DNA of 64,000 nt from Pseudomonadales bacterium (GTDB lineage Bacteria; Pseudomonadota; Gammaproteobacteria; Pseudomonadales; Azotimanducaceae), in NCBI GenBank assembly GCA_023300545.1, contig JALZVT010000108.1, positions 1-64,000 on the forward strand, given 5' to 3'. Of this stretch, positions 16,524-25,335 are shown piece after piece. The translations under genes were made by a program, and so were the position numbers. The notes beneath the pieces are model-generated. The model searched no databases. It was not told the DNA's origin and was given only the letters and a program-made list of their open reading frames with translations. Position 1 is the stretch's first letter. Each line of letters begins with the position of its first letter.

Positions 16524-18386
16524 TCACTCGGCTAACCGTCGATCTTTTGCCAACCCAGGCCCTACCGTTGGCACGCCTTGGGCGTCCAGATAGCGAGGGT
16601 TCTTCGGCGCAAAGCCGCCTGCAACATAGGCGGTCAACGCAACCACCTGATAGCGCAGATCAAAGTCGCTATCGTCGTTCAGCTTTTGCATCTCGGCAAT
16701 CGCATGCTCAGCGGTTCCAGGACCTCCCAGCAGTCGATCCCAATCCGCCAGCGAGCGATCTGCATCGCGTAACTGTGGGTCGGCGAAGGTCGAATGCACA
16801 TCGGTGGTTGGCGAGGTTTGCATCGCATGCACGCCGCCCCCAAAGCCTTCTCTGGGTTGCAAATTGACATACAGGTTGTGATCTATGCCGACAAAGGCGT
16901 CAGCATTAACAACGCGCTTTGCAGCAGCACTACCAATGGCAAAGCCTTGCACTGGCTCAGGCGAATAAACCACGTTATGACTAAACTCTAGCCCTGTACC
17001 GCTTGGCGTAACCCCGTTTTCATCCAGGGCAATGGCGTTGAAGCGCACTGGCTGGCGCATAAAGTTATGGCGCAACCGGAAGTGCATGCCGGTGCCTTCG
17101 TTCACCGTTAAGAACACAGGATGAGTGGGTGAATCACTCGTATCACCAATGCTGCCAGAATGTTCAACCGTGAGCGTCACTGGTTTGCCACCATGCTCCG
17201 TAACCCAGGCCTGCGGACCGTTGGTAAGAATGGCATCCCCGGCATCAGACTGGTTCGGAAAATGAGATTCAAACCAGAAATTTCGCAGTGTCGCGTCCCC
17301 ACGCAATTGACGGGTGTCAAAGCCATGGGGATTATCGGCTTCGCTGTACATGTACACCGTGTCCGTGAGATCAGCAAGCAGTCCAACTCCGCCGCTATCG
17401 CGAACAACCTGAAAGAGCTGTTGTTGCACAACCGCGTTGCCGCCATTGTTGTTCGTTCGCACACTGCCCGCTTTGCCGTTCGCGCCTAACACCCAGTTTT
17501 CCAGCGTATAGCCCTGCACATAACGAACATAGACTTCTTTGTCGCTAACAAGATCGCGAATGCGCTTAACCGCTGTGGTTGCTGGCGCCCGCACCGGCAG
17601 ATCGCCATAACCATCAAAAAACAACGCCGGCAACGACTCTGCGGCGGGGTGTGATTGTTTGAACGACCAGGCACGGATGTCGACCTGGGTATGTTCACCG
17701 GCATCTAGCCCAAAAATACCGACCTGACCCGAATTCACAAACTCGATATGGTGCGCAGCCAGCCGCGATGACTGCGGATCGTTGGCCAGATACATTGACC
17801 ACGCCTTTCCTGACACTGCATCGTTTGCATCTGAAATACGGCCATAACGGCCCGCTATCACGCTGTCGCGATGCCCCTCGGAGGCAACAAACCAATCGCC
17901 CTTAGCCCCAGGCAGCAGTCCAATCTCGCCCCGAGAACCCGCCGCACCGTCAAATTCTAAGCGTTGCTTTGACCCCAGCAGCTGCAACTGCAGAGCTTGC
18001 TTGTCTGCGGCAGCAAACAACAGCCGTGCCGCCTTCGCGATGCGCACAGCAGCGCCCTCACCAGCCAAGTGCAGATGCCCGGCCAGCTCCAGCTGTGAGT
18101 TCTCGGCCAACACGAGAGCCCCGCTGCCATCCAGCACAATGGCTGGCTCTGTCCGACCAGCGCCAACGCGGACCGGCTCTTGTTGATCAAGCGTCACCGT
18201 GTGGCGCCCGATACTGGTTACTGTGTCGCCTGCGCCCGGTACCCCGCGCGGCTGCCATGTTTTGGGGTTATCCCAAGAGCCAGATTTTTTAGCCCGGTAC
18301 TCCAAGGCATTGGCAGCAGCTGCCCCCATCAGAGCAGCCCCCATTAATAGCGTGGACAAACAGATTCGGTTCAACTTAGGTCCCAA
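16524..18386 (-). CDS. Secreted G8-like/beta-helix protein, function unknown
   Basis: A 620-residue secreted protein. A signal peptide (TLLMGAALMGAAAANALEYR, cut after ANA) precedes a segment with the pattern of a G8 domain: GSWDNPKTWQPRGVPGAGDT and then VTLD. The remainder has repeated short beta-strand signatures and Asn-rich turns of the kind seen in right-handed beta-helix proteins of the CEMIP/PKHD1L1 type, which can be polysaccharide-active; no catalytic residues could be named. TTG is the start, supported by AAGGA eight bases upstream and by the intact signal peptide; the nearest in-frame ATG would remove its n-region. It stands alone between convergent and divergent neighbours. Confidence 0.75.
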   Translation of the reverse strand: MGPKLNRICLSTLLMGAALMGAAAANALEYRAKKSGSWDNPKTWQPRGVPGAGDTVTSIGRHTVTLDQQEPVRVGAGRTEPAIVLDGSGALVLAENSQLELAGHLHLAGEGAAVRIAKAARLLFAAADKQALQLQLLGSKQRLEFDGAAGSRGEIGLLPGAKGDWFVASEGHRDSVIAGRYGRISDANDAVSGKAWSMYLANDPQSSRLAAHHIEFVNSGQVGIFGLDAGEHTQVDIRAWSFKQSHPAAESLPALFFDGYGDLPVRAPATTAVKRIRDLVSDKEVYVRYVQGYTLENWVLGANGKAGSVRTNNNGGNAVVQQQLFQVVRDSGGVGLLADLTDTVYMYSEADNPHGFDTRQLRGDATLRNFWFESHFPNQSDAGDAILTNGPQAWVTEHGGKPVTLTVEHSGSIGDTSDSPTHPVFLTVNEGTGMHFRLRHNFMRQPVRFNAIALDENGVTPSGTGLEFSHNVVYSPEPVQGFAIGSAAAKRVVNADAFVGIDHNLYVNLQPREGFGGGVHAMQTSPTTDVHSTFADPQLRDADRSLADWDRLLGGPGTAEHAIAEMQKLNDDSDFDLRYQVVALTAYVAGGFAPKNPRYLDAQGVPTVGPGLAKDRRLAE

Positions 18387-18520
18387 GACAGTGTTCCTTA
18401 GCGGCTTCCCGCAGTCGTTACTACCACCAAATAGTAACTCAGTTGACGCCTGCGAACTCTGGGCTTATCTGCGTACAATGCCGGCCAGCCTTTCACTCAA
18501 AAACAGCGGTAGACCGGTCT

Positions 18521-19546
18521 ATGAGCGACTCATCAAGTGTTAAATCCTGGACGTTCAAGACCATCACCTGGTTACTGGCAATAGGTTGTTTTTACCTCGT
18601 TTATACAAAGATTGTAGAAGCAGGTGCTCGCAGCGAGCTTGGCCCGCTGGAGTATCTGGTCGACTTTTTCGCGGGGGTTGAGTGGTGGCTGTGGCTAGGG
18701 CTAATGATCCCCTACTCTATCTTCTTCTTTTTGGTTGATGCCCACGCCACCTGGCGGGTCATTCGCTGGTTTAACGTCCCCACGATCAAGTACACCGATA
18801 TCCTGCCCATCCGCGGCAGCTCTTACATCCTGTCTATGGTGAACGAGCAGGTGGGCAAAGGGGCGATGTCGCTGTACCTGCTGCGCCGACACAACGTGCC
18901 GGGCTGGGAAGCGCTGTCGAGTATGATTTTCATGGCGTTGACTGAAATCTATCAACTGCTGTTTTTCTCAGCCATCGGGGTGCTGCTATACAACCAGCTT
19001 GTGGTTGAGGCCTCCTCGCAGCTACCGCTAGATGTCATTTTGCCCGTCGTCTTTATCGTGGCTCTCGCCTACATTCCGATCCACCTGCTGTACTTCTCGC
19101 GCAAGCTGCTGCCGAGTTCAACCCTTCGCGACAAGCCCATCCTCAGCGCATTTAATCGCGCCCGGCCTAGTCAATATCTGCTGTTACTGCTGTTCAAAGC
19201 ACCCAACCTGATTATGGCCGTAGTGGTCTACACCCAAGCACTGGATTTGTTTGGTGTAGAGCAGGTGAACTTTGGCCAAATGCTCGCCTTCTTACCCGTT
19301 ATCTTCCTATCCGCGGCGCTGCCGCTGCCGTTCCATGCAGGTGCACTGTTGTTGTGGACTGTGTTGTTTCCCGAATACCCAGAAGTGGGTGCGTTCAGCC
19401 TGGTTATGCACACGTTTTTTGTATTGTTCAACGCGCTGCTTGGCGTGTTCTTCTTGCCTAAGGCAAATCGCGAACTTTTCGGTACGCAAGCAGACGATCC
19501 AACATCGACAACAGCGTCGTCACAACAAGCAGCCAACCAAAAATAG
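18521..19546 (+). CDS. Multi-pass membrane protein, LPG synthase/flippase-like (UPF0104-type)
   Basis: A 341-residue integral membrane protein with about seven to eight hydrophobic segments (for example WWLWLGLMIPYSIFFFLVD and VILPVVFIVALAYIPI). The layout, with short loops and the conserved-looking MVNEQVGKGAMSLYLLRR, resembles the AglD/LPG-synthase transmembrane family, whose members handle lipid-linked substrates. The assignment is by topology and so is tentative. The ATG at 18521 was chosen; the frame is open upstream, but that part is not membrane-like. Its 3' end overlaps the opposing phosphatidyltransferase gene by 89 bp, so the C-terminal tail (low-complexity Thr/Ser/Gln) is coded on both strands. 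Confidence 0.7.
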   Translation: MSDSSSVKSWTFKTITWLLAIGCFYLVYTKIVEAGARSELGPLEYLVDFFAGVEWWLWLGLMIPYSIFFFLVDAHATWRVIRWFNVPTIKYTDILPIRGSSYILSMVNEQVGKGAMSLYLLRRHNVPGWEALSSMIFMALTEIYQLLFFSAIGVLLYNQLVVEASSQLPLDVILPVVFIVALAYIPIHLLYFSRKLLPSSTLRDKPILSAFNRARPSQYLLLLLFKAPNLIMAVVVYTQALDLFGVEQVNFGQMLAFLPVIFLSAALPLPFHAGALLLWTVLFPEYPEVGAFSLVMHTFFVLFNALLGVFFLPKANRELFGTQADDPTSTTASSQQAANQK

Positions 19547-20072
19547 TGAGCAGCACCGCCAGTAGCTCAAGCCCGAGTCCAACTGCTGGAAAGACTACTG
19601 CGCCAATGACGGCAGTGCCGAGCAACACAAAATAGCCAATGCCGTTATAGCGCCCGAGCTGGCTCGCACGGAGCGCCCGTCCTGCCAATACTTTTGAATC
19701 GAGGGCGTACTGGGTGAACGACAACAACACCAGCACCGGCAAAATCCAGGGCACTTCAAGCGCTGGCGAAAATAACGCGAGTGCAAAAAGCCCGGCAGCC
19801 ACAAACAGCGCATCGACACTGTGGTCAAACAGGCCACCCAGCGCACTAACCTCGTTGCGTGCCCGGGCCACGGGCCCATCAGCGAGGTCAGTTACGACAG
19901 CCAACACAAAGATGGCCGCAGCACCGTTAAAGTCGGCGATGTGAATGCACCACACTACTGGGGCGATCAGCAGCAAGCGCAGCGCTGTGAGCGCATTGGC
20001 CCAACCAATAGTTGCCTTCACGTCCGCAGGAGGTCTCCGCAATAGGTACACTTGAAATGCGACAGCAAACAC
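19458..20072 (-). CDS. CDP-alcohol phosphatidyltransferase
   Basis: A 204-residue membrane enzyme with the full CDP-alcohol motif, D-x2-DG-x2-AR-x8-G-x3-D-x3-D: D62, D65-G66, A69-R70, G79, D83 and D87. It transfers a phospho-alcohol from a CDP-activated lipid, with two metal ions bound by the aspartates. The size and six hydrophobic segments fit the family. The acceptor alcohol cannot be told; PgsA and Pss subfamilies differ in residues not visible here. The GTG at 20072 was taken as start, without a strong ribosome-binding site. It is convergent with, and overlaps, the previous membrane-protein gene, which may also act on lipids. Confidence 0.85.
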   Translation of the reverse strand: MFAVAFQVYLLRRPPADVKATIGWANALTALRLLLIAPVVWCIHIADFNGAAAIFVLAVVTDLADGPVARARNEVSALGGLFDHSVDALFVAAGLFALALFSPALEVPWILPVLVLLSFTQYALDSKVLAGRALRASQLGRYNGIGYFVLLGTAVIGAVVFPAVGLGLELLAVLLTIFGWLLVVTTLLSMLDRLLAYRKVRDLP

Positions 20073-20102
20073 CGCCGCCGTGACTTGAACCCGGAGTGTA
20101 CT

Positions 20103-21086
20103 TTGACCGACTTACCCACAACAGCGCCGCAAACCAGTGCCGCGTCTTTATCGCCCTCTTCAGTGAATTCAGAAGCCATTCTGATATCCGGCGCCAACGG
20201 CCATCTGGGCGCGCGCTTAATCCCTGCAATTGCGGCCACGCGGCCGGTTGTCGCGCTCGTTCGCTCGAGCACGGCCGCGGCGACCTTACAGAGCAGCGTC
20301 GATGCGCTCCCCGCCGCCCAAGCGAGGAATGTGACCATCACTAAACTCGACTACACCGATGTTGCGGCGCTACAAGCGGCAGCCACTCACTGCAACGAAG
20401 TGATCCACCTCGCCGGCATTCTCAAAGAGTCACCTTGGAGCACCTATAAACAGGCCCACGAAGACACGACTGCCGCGCTGCTGGAGGCGCTCGAGGGTCG
20501 CACGATCAAACGTATTCACTACCTGAGTATTGTCGGTTCCGCGCCAGAGGCCAGCAACCCCTGCCTTGCCTCCAAAGGCCGCGCCGAGTCGATGCTTTTG
20601 GGGGCTCCACACCCCGCGTTGATATTGCAGGTGCCCATGGTGCTGGGTGAGGGCGATTACGCCGCAGCGGCCCTGAATGCCCAGGCCCGCAAAGCATTGA
20701 ATATTGTCTTTGCAGCCCAAGCGCGGGATCAGCCGCTTTACGCTGGCGATGTGGTCAATGCACTCATCGCAGGCTCGCAGCTGCCCGACGATTTCAACGC
20801 AACCCTGACACTCGCAGGCCCGGAGGCTGCCAACAAACGTGAGCTTATTCAGCGCGCGGCCGGTCTGCTGAATAATCGCACCAGGGTCATCGGTTTGCCC
20901 GGAGGCCTCGCGATCGCGCTGGCGAAGTTGCTGGAAACGTTCTCCAAAAACCCACCCGTCACTGTGCCAATGATGGAAATACTGCACCACGACGACAGTT
21001 ATGACCCAGAAGCCGCGTGCGCCGCCCTGGGCATTACACTGACGTCCCTCGACGACATGCTCGAAAACGTACTGCTTCGGGCCTGA
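20103..21086 (+). CDS. NAD(P)-binding, atypical SDR (NDUFA9/YbjT-like)
   Basis: A 327-residue protein with an N-terminal Rossmann motif, ISGANGHLGARLIPAI (GxxGxxG), then VIHLAGI and YLSIVGSAP in the positions used by atypical SDRs that bind NAD(P) tightly but may not catalyse. The C-terminal half contains a small helical substrate or partner domain ending in a coiled region. The TTG at 20103 has GGAG seven bases upstream and was chosen over the earlier TTG at 20052, which lies under the divergent gene start. Only 30 bp separate it from that gene. Confidence 0.75.
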   Translation: MTDLPTTAPQTSAASLSPSSVNSEAILISGANGHLGARLIPAIAATRPVVALVRSSTAAATLQSSVDALPAAQARNVTITKLDYTDVAALQAAATHCNEVIHLAGILKESPWSTYKQAHEDTTAALLEALEGRTIKRIHYLSIVGSAPEASNPCLASKGRAESMLLGAPHPALILQVPMVLGEGDYAAAALNAQARKALNIVFAAQARDQPLYAGDVVNALIAGSQLPDDFNATLTLAGPEAANKRELIQRAAGLLNNRTRVIGLPGGLAIALAKLLETFSKNPPVTVPMMEILHHDDSYDPEAACAALGITLTSLDDMLENVLLRA

Positions 21087-21266
21087 GCCTGGCAGGCACC
21101 CCAAAGATTGTCACGCGAAGGGCCGTAAAATAGCCAATCGGCACTGTGACTCGCCCCCGCAAGCGGTTACGATCAGTACTCACCGTTCGCGGTTGACCGC
21201 CCGGTTGGGCGCCCTCAGCCAGCAACGGATTTTACGCGAGCTTGACTAGAGGGAGGCAAGCCACTC

Positions 21267-22127
21267 ATGAGATACGAAGCACCCACCACCACTAAGGAGG
21301 CTGCAAACCTCCTCGCCAAAGCCAAGGGCAAAGCCTTTGTCTTGGCCGGCGGCACCGACCTTTTGGTCCGTATGAAAGCCGGTATGCTTGAGCCCGACCT
21401 CGTGGTTGATATTAAACGCATACCCGCCACCCGTAAGGTCACCAAAACGGCCAGCGGCTTTACTATTGGTGCCAGCGTATCTGGCGCTGAACTGGGCGAA
21501 AACAAAGCCGTCAAGAAGGCTTGGCCAGGTGTTGTCGAAGCCACCGAACTCATCGGTTCAGATCAGGTGCAAGGTCGTTGCACCATGGTTGGCAACCTGT
21601 GCAATGCCTCCCCCGCGGCAGACAGTGTTCCGGCAATGATCGCAGCCGGCGCAAAAGCCGCCATCGTTGGCCCCAAGGGCAAACGTTCGGTTGCTGTTGA
21701 AAAAATTGTGACCGGTCCCGGCAAAACCTCGCTGAAAAAAGGCGAGATGATCGAGTCAATTTCTCTACCTAAGGGCGGCGCCAAAATTGGTGATGCGTAC
21801 CTGCGGTTTATTCCACGCACAGAGATGGACATTGCGGTTTGCTCTGCAGCCGTTTGCCTCGAACTTGGCGCCAAGAACGTCATCAAAAAGGCGACTGTGG
21901 TGCTGGGCGCAGTTGCCCCCACGGCAGTCACCGTTCCTGCTGCCGCCAAAGCGATCATCGGCACCAAGCTGGATGACGATGCGCTGGACGCCCTCGCCGC
22001 TGCCTGTGAAGCCGCTTGCAACCCGATTGATGACAAGCGTGGCACCATTGAATTTAGAACCGAAGTCGCCGCCGTGCTTGCACGTCGTGCTGCAAAAATC
22101 GCATTCGAACGTGCTGGAGGCAAGTAA
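21267..22127 (+). CDS. Molybdenum hydroxylase, FAD-binding subunit (CoxM/CutM-type)
   Basis: A 286-residue subunit. The FAD-binding loops are AGGTDLLVRMK near residue 27 and TMVGNLCNASPAADSVPA near residue 106, the usual T-x-GG/G-N-x-C-x-A-S-P-A-x-D form. It carries electrons from the 2Fe-2S subunit to the final acceptor. A good GGAGG lies about 10 bp upstream of the ATG. It is the first gene of an M-S-L order (FAD, Fe-S, Mo). Lysine and alanine content is high, as in the Fe-S subunit. Confidence 0.93.
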   Translation: MRYEAPTTTKEAANLLAKAKGKAFVLAGGTDLLVRMKAGMLEPDLVVDIKRIPATRKVTKTASGFTIGASVSGAELGENKAVKKAWPGVVEATELIGSDQVQGRCTMVGNLCNASPAADSVPAMIAAGAKAAIVGPKGKRSVAVEKIVTGPGKTSLKKGEMIESISLPKGGAKIGDAYLRFIPRTEMDIAVCSAAVCLELGAKNVIKKATVVLGAVAPTAVTVPAAAKAIIGTKLDDDALDALAAACEAACNPIDDKRGTIEFRTEVAAVLARRAAKIAFERAGGK

Positions 22128-22660
22128 TGTCAGGCGTACACGTAACCACCACCGTAAACGGCGATGCCGTTGAATTTGTTTGCCCACCCAACGAGCCACT
22201 GCTTGATGTATTGCGCAACCGTCTGGGTTTAACCGGCGCAAAAGAAGGCTGCGGCACCGGAGATTGTGGCGCCTGTAGCGTCACGGTCGACGACCGACTG
22301 GTTTGCTCGTGCCTCGTACTGGGCGCTGAAGTAGAAGGTCGCTCGGTAAGCACCGTTGAGGGCATGGCTGATGGCGCGGACCTGCACCCACTGCAGAGCA
22401 AGTTCATCGAACACGCTGCCCTGCAATGTGGCATTTGCACCCCAGGGTTCCTGGTGGCCGCTAAAGCACTGCTTGATCGCAACGACGATCCCAGCGAAAC
22501 AGAAATTCGCTATGCACTGGCCGGCAACCTGTGTCGCTGCACCGGGTACGACAAAATCGTGCGCGCCGTAGATGACGCCGCCAAAGACATTCGCAAAGCG
22601 AAAGCAAAGGCAGCAACCAAAACCGCAAAGGCGAAAGCCAAAAAAGCGGCCGCGAAATAA
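22127..22660 (+). CDS. Molybdenum hydroxylase, 2Fe-2S subunit with Lys/Ala tail
   Basis: A 177-residue subunit with two [2Fe-2S] clusters. The plant-ferredoxin-type cluster uses C42, C47, C50 and C62 (EGCGTGDCGACSV); the second uses C101, C104, C136 and C138 (CGICTPG and LCRCTGY). About 20 residues at the end form a highly basic Lys/Ala tail that is not part of the normal subunit, which stops near residue 155. The start overlaps the previous stop as TAATG. Together with the flanking genes it forms a three-subunit xanthine-dehydrogenase-class enzyme. Confidence 0.95.
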   Translation: MSGVHVTTTVNGDAVEFVCPPNEPLLDVLRNRLGLTGAKEGCGTGDCGACSVTVDDRLVCSCLVLGAEVEGRSVSTVEGMADGADLHPLQSKFIEHAALQCGICTPGFLVAAKALLDRNDDPSETEIRYALAGNLCRCTGYDKIVRAVDDAAKDIRKAKAKAATKTAKAKAKKAAAK

Positions 22661-22683
22661 TTACACCGAAGTAGGAGAATACG

Positions 22684-24978
22684 ATGAGCGACAACAATCA
22701 GAACACCAACTTCACCAATCAAGAGTTTAAGGTCGTGGGCAGCCGCCCTGAACGTCCAGACGGCATTGACAAGGTCACCGGCCGCGCACTCTATGGCGCT
22801 GATACCTATGCGCCCGGACAGTTGGTTGGTGCGATACTGCGTTCACCTCACGCACACGCAAAGATCAAAAGCATAGATACCTCTAAAGCTGAAAAGCTGA
22901 AGGGCGTAAAAGCCGTGTTGACCAGCAAAGACCTGCCTGACCTGGTTGGCGGCGCTGGCCCGAACTACGACATTCTTGTGAACTGCATGGCACGCGATCG
23001 CGCACTCTATGACGGCCACGCCGTTGCAGCCGTTGCGGCAATCGATGAAAACACTGCCCGCAAGGCACTGAAGTTGATCAAGGTCGACTACAAGATTCTG
23101 CCTCACGTGACTGACGTTGACGAAGCACGCAAGCCGAACGCTCCGATAGTACAGCCCGGCACCCGCACCGCGAATGTCGAGCCAGCGCCAACCAAAGATT
23201 CCAACATCGCTGCGCGCAATCAATTTGGCCACGGCGACGTTGACGAAGGCTTCAAGCAGGCCGACGTCATCATCGAGAAAACCTACAAAACGGAACAAAC
23301 TCACCAGGGTTACATCGAGCCACACGCATGCCTGGCAAGCGTTGGACCTGATGGTTCTGGTGAACTCTGGGTAACCACCCAAGGTCACTACACGTTCCGA
23401 ACCGTTTGCTCGACCCTGCTTGGCCTCGATATCGCCAAGCTCAAGGTCACCTCGTCAGAGATTGGCGGTGGCTTCGGCGGCAAAACCCACGTTTGGATGG
23501 AACCGGTTGCACTGGGCTTGTCCCGCAAAGCCAACCGCCCCGTTAAGGTGGTGATGAGTCGTGAAGAAGTGTTCCGCGCTTCTGGTCCTACCGCGTCCAC
23601 CTCAATGGACATCAAAATTGGCGCCACACGCGATGGCCGCATCACTGCGGCTACCGCTGACCTGCGCTATCAAGGTGGCCCGTTTCCCGGCATGTGGGGC
23701 CTGCTCGGCGCCATGACCTCCTTTGCGTGCTACAACCTGCCAAACGTGAAAACGGTTGCCTGGGACATTCTTGTTAACCGGCCTAAGGTCGCCGCTTACC
23801 GAGCCCCTTCCGCGCCTATGGCGGCGTTTGGTGTCGAAAGCACCATGGATCTGGTGGCTGACGCTATCGGTATGAGCCCGGTCGACTTCCGCATGCTCAA
23901 CGCAGCACGAGAAGGCACCCGCGCCAGCTACGGCCCAACCTATGGCCCGATTGGCATTCTGCCAACGCTTGAAGCGGTAAAGAATCACCCGCACATGACT
24001 GCTCCACTCGGCCCTAACCAGGGTCGCGGAATGGCCTGTGGTTTCTGGTTCAACTTCGGCGGCCAAACAGCCACTGACCTGAACATCAGCACAGACGGCA
24101 CCGTGAACCTGACCATCGGTACCGTCGATGTGGGTGGCTCACGCGCCTCCATGTCGTTGATTGCTGCTGAAGAACTCGGTATTTCTTACGACGAGATCAA
24201 GTGCAACATCGGCGACACCAACTCACTGGGTCACAACGACACCACTGAGGGCAGCCGCGGAACCTTCTCTTCTGGCATGGCAACCATCTTCGCCGCCCGC
24301 CAGGCCATTGATGTGATGCGTGAACGCGCAGCGCAGAAGTGGGAAATTCCGGTCGAAGAAGTCGAGTGGAAAGACGGCGAAGCGCATGCAGTTGGTGTCC
24401 ACCACTCCAACCTCATACCGCTGTCTCTGAAAGAGATCGCCAAAGCGTCACCACGTACGGGTGGCCCGATTGCCGGTCACAACGAAACCGTTGCTGATAA
24501 CGCCGGCGTTTCGTTCGCCAGCCACATCTGTGATGTTGAGGTTGACCCAGAAACAGGTTCGACCCGCGTTATTCGCTACACCGTAGTGCAAGACGCAGGC
24601 AAAGCCATTCACCCTCAGTACGTCGAAGGTCAGTTCCAGGGCGCAGCAGCCCAGGGCATTGGTTGGGCACTGAACGAAGAGTACATCTACGGCGAAGACG
24701 GTCGCTTGCAGAATGCTGGCTTCCTCGACTACCGCATACCGGTGTGTTCTGACCTGCCGTTCATCGACACGAAGATTCTGGAGATTCCAAATCCAGATCA
24801 TCCATACGGTGTGCGCGGTGTTGGCGAAACCTCAATTGTTCCGCCTTTGGCTGCCATTGGCAGTGCTGTGTCGAACGCCGTTGGTGTCCGCATGGACCAT
24901 GTGCCCATGTCACCGCCGCGTATTCGCGCCGCGTTGAAAGCACAGGCTGCCAGCGAAAAGGCGGTCTCCGCGGGCTAA
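22684..24978 (+). CDS. Molybdenum hydroxylase, molybdopterin-binding large subunit
   Basis: A 764-residue large subunit of xanthine-dehydrogenase class. Marks seen: the N-terminal a/b hammerhead (ERPDGIDKVTGRALYGADTY), the cofactor loop EIGGGFGGKTHVWMEP, the substrate-pocket loop AYRAPSAPMAAFG, and the catalytic-Glu region GVGETSIVPPLAAIGSAV. The form I CO dehydrogenase active-site signature AYxCSFR is absent, so it is not a CO dehydrogenase; the loop fits aldehyde- or aromatic-acyl-type hydroxylases. The GAG-to-GGG spacing and the length are normal. RBS AGGAG precedes the ATG. The substrate is unknown. Confidence 0.93.
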   Translation: MSDNNQNTNFTNQEFKVVGSRPERPDGIDKVTGRALYGADTYAPGQLVGAILRSPHAHAKIKSIDTSKAEKLKGVKAVLTSKDLPDLVGGAGPNYDILVNCMARDRALYDGHAVAAVAAIDENTARKALKLIKVDYKILPHVTDVDEARKPNAPIVQPGTRTANVEPAPTKDSNIAARNQFGHGDVDEGFKQADVIIEKTYKTEQTHQGYIEPHACLASVGPDGSGELWVTTQGHYTFRTVCSTLLGLDIAKLKVTSSEIGGGFGGKTHVWMEPVALGLSRKANRPVKVVMSREEVFRASGPTASTSMDIKIGATRDGRITAATADLRYQGGPFPGMWGLLGAMTSFACYNLPNVKTVAWDILVNRPKVAAYRAPSAPMAAFGVESTMDLVADAIGMSPVDFRMLNAAREGTRASYGPTYGPIGILPTLEAVKNHPHMTAPLGPNQGRGMACGFWFNFGGQTATDLNISTDGTVNLTIGTVDVGGSRASMSLIAAEELGISYDEIKCNIGDTNSLGHNDTTEGSRGTFSSGMATIFAARQAIDVMRERAAQKWEIPVEEVEWKDGEAHAVGVHHSNLIPLSLKEIAKASPRTGGPIAGHNETVADNAGVSFASHICDVEVDPETGSTRVIRYTVVQDAGKAIHPQYVEGQFQGAAAQGIGWALNEEYIYGEDGRLQNAGFLDYRIPVCSDLPFIDTKILEIPNPDHPYGVRGVGETSIVPPLAAIGSAVSNAVGVRMDHVPMSPPRIRAALKAQAASEKAVSAG

Positions 24979-25048
24979 GCCCCGTTGGAACCCGGCACGG
25001 TGTGCGCAATAACTCTCAGCTTAAAGAGAGCCTGATTACTTAACTGTC

Positions 25049-25294
25049 ATGCCAGACATTCAGTTTTCAGGCGCCGTACGCCAGGCCGTAGGTGACGTGG
25101 CCTCGATACACATCGAGGCCACTACCATTCGTGAACTTCTGCGCAAACTCGTAGAGCGCCATCCGCGCGTGCAATCTCTAATCGACGAAGGCCTTGCCGT
25201 CTCGATCAATGGCCATATATACCGAGATGGCTGGACCACCCCTATCCCACCAGATGCTGAGGTCTTTCTAATGCCTCGTGTTCCGGGTGGCTGA
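25049..25294 (+). CDS. MoaD/ThiS-family sulfur carrier
   Basis: An 81-residue ubiquitin-fold protein ending in Gly-Gly (FLMPRVPGG), the residues that carry a C-terminal thiocarboxylate. It opens with a hydrophobic strand (IQFSGAVRQAVG) and contains GLAVSINGHIYRD. MoaD proteins supply sulfur for molybdopterin; ThiS for thiazole. Placed 70 bp after a molybdoenzyme, it may be dedicated to that cofactor, but no moaE or moeB is nearby, so an unrelated sulfur-carrier role is possible. Confidence 0.82.
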   Translation: MPDIQFSGAVRQAVGDVASIHIEATTIRELLRKLVERHPRVQSLIDEGLAVSINGHIYRDGWTTPIPPDAEVFLMPRVPGG

Positions 25295-25335
25295 CCTGCT
25301 AGGCTGGCAAAGACCCTAAACGCAGCACCACAGCA

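Noticed and set aside
22684-24978. CO dehydrogenase (coxL)
   Set aside because: The form I active-site motif AYxCSFR is absent; the loop reads AYRAPSAP.
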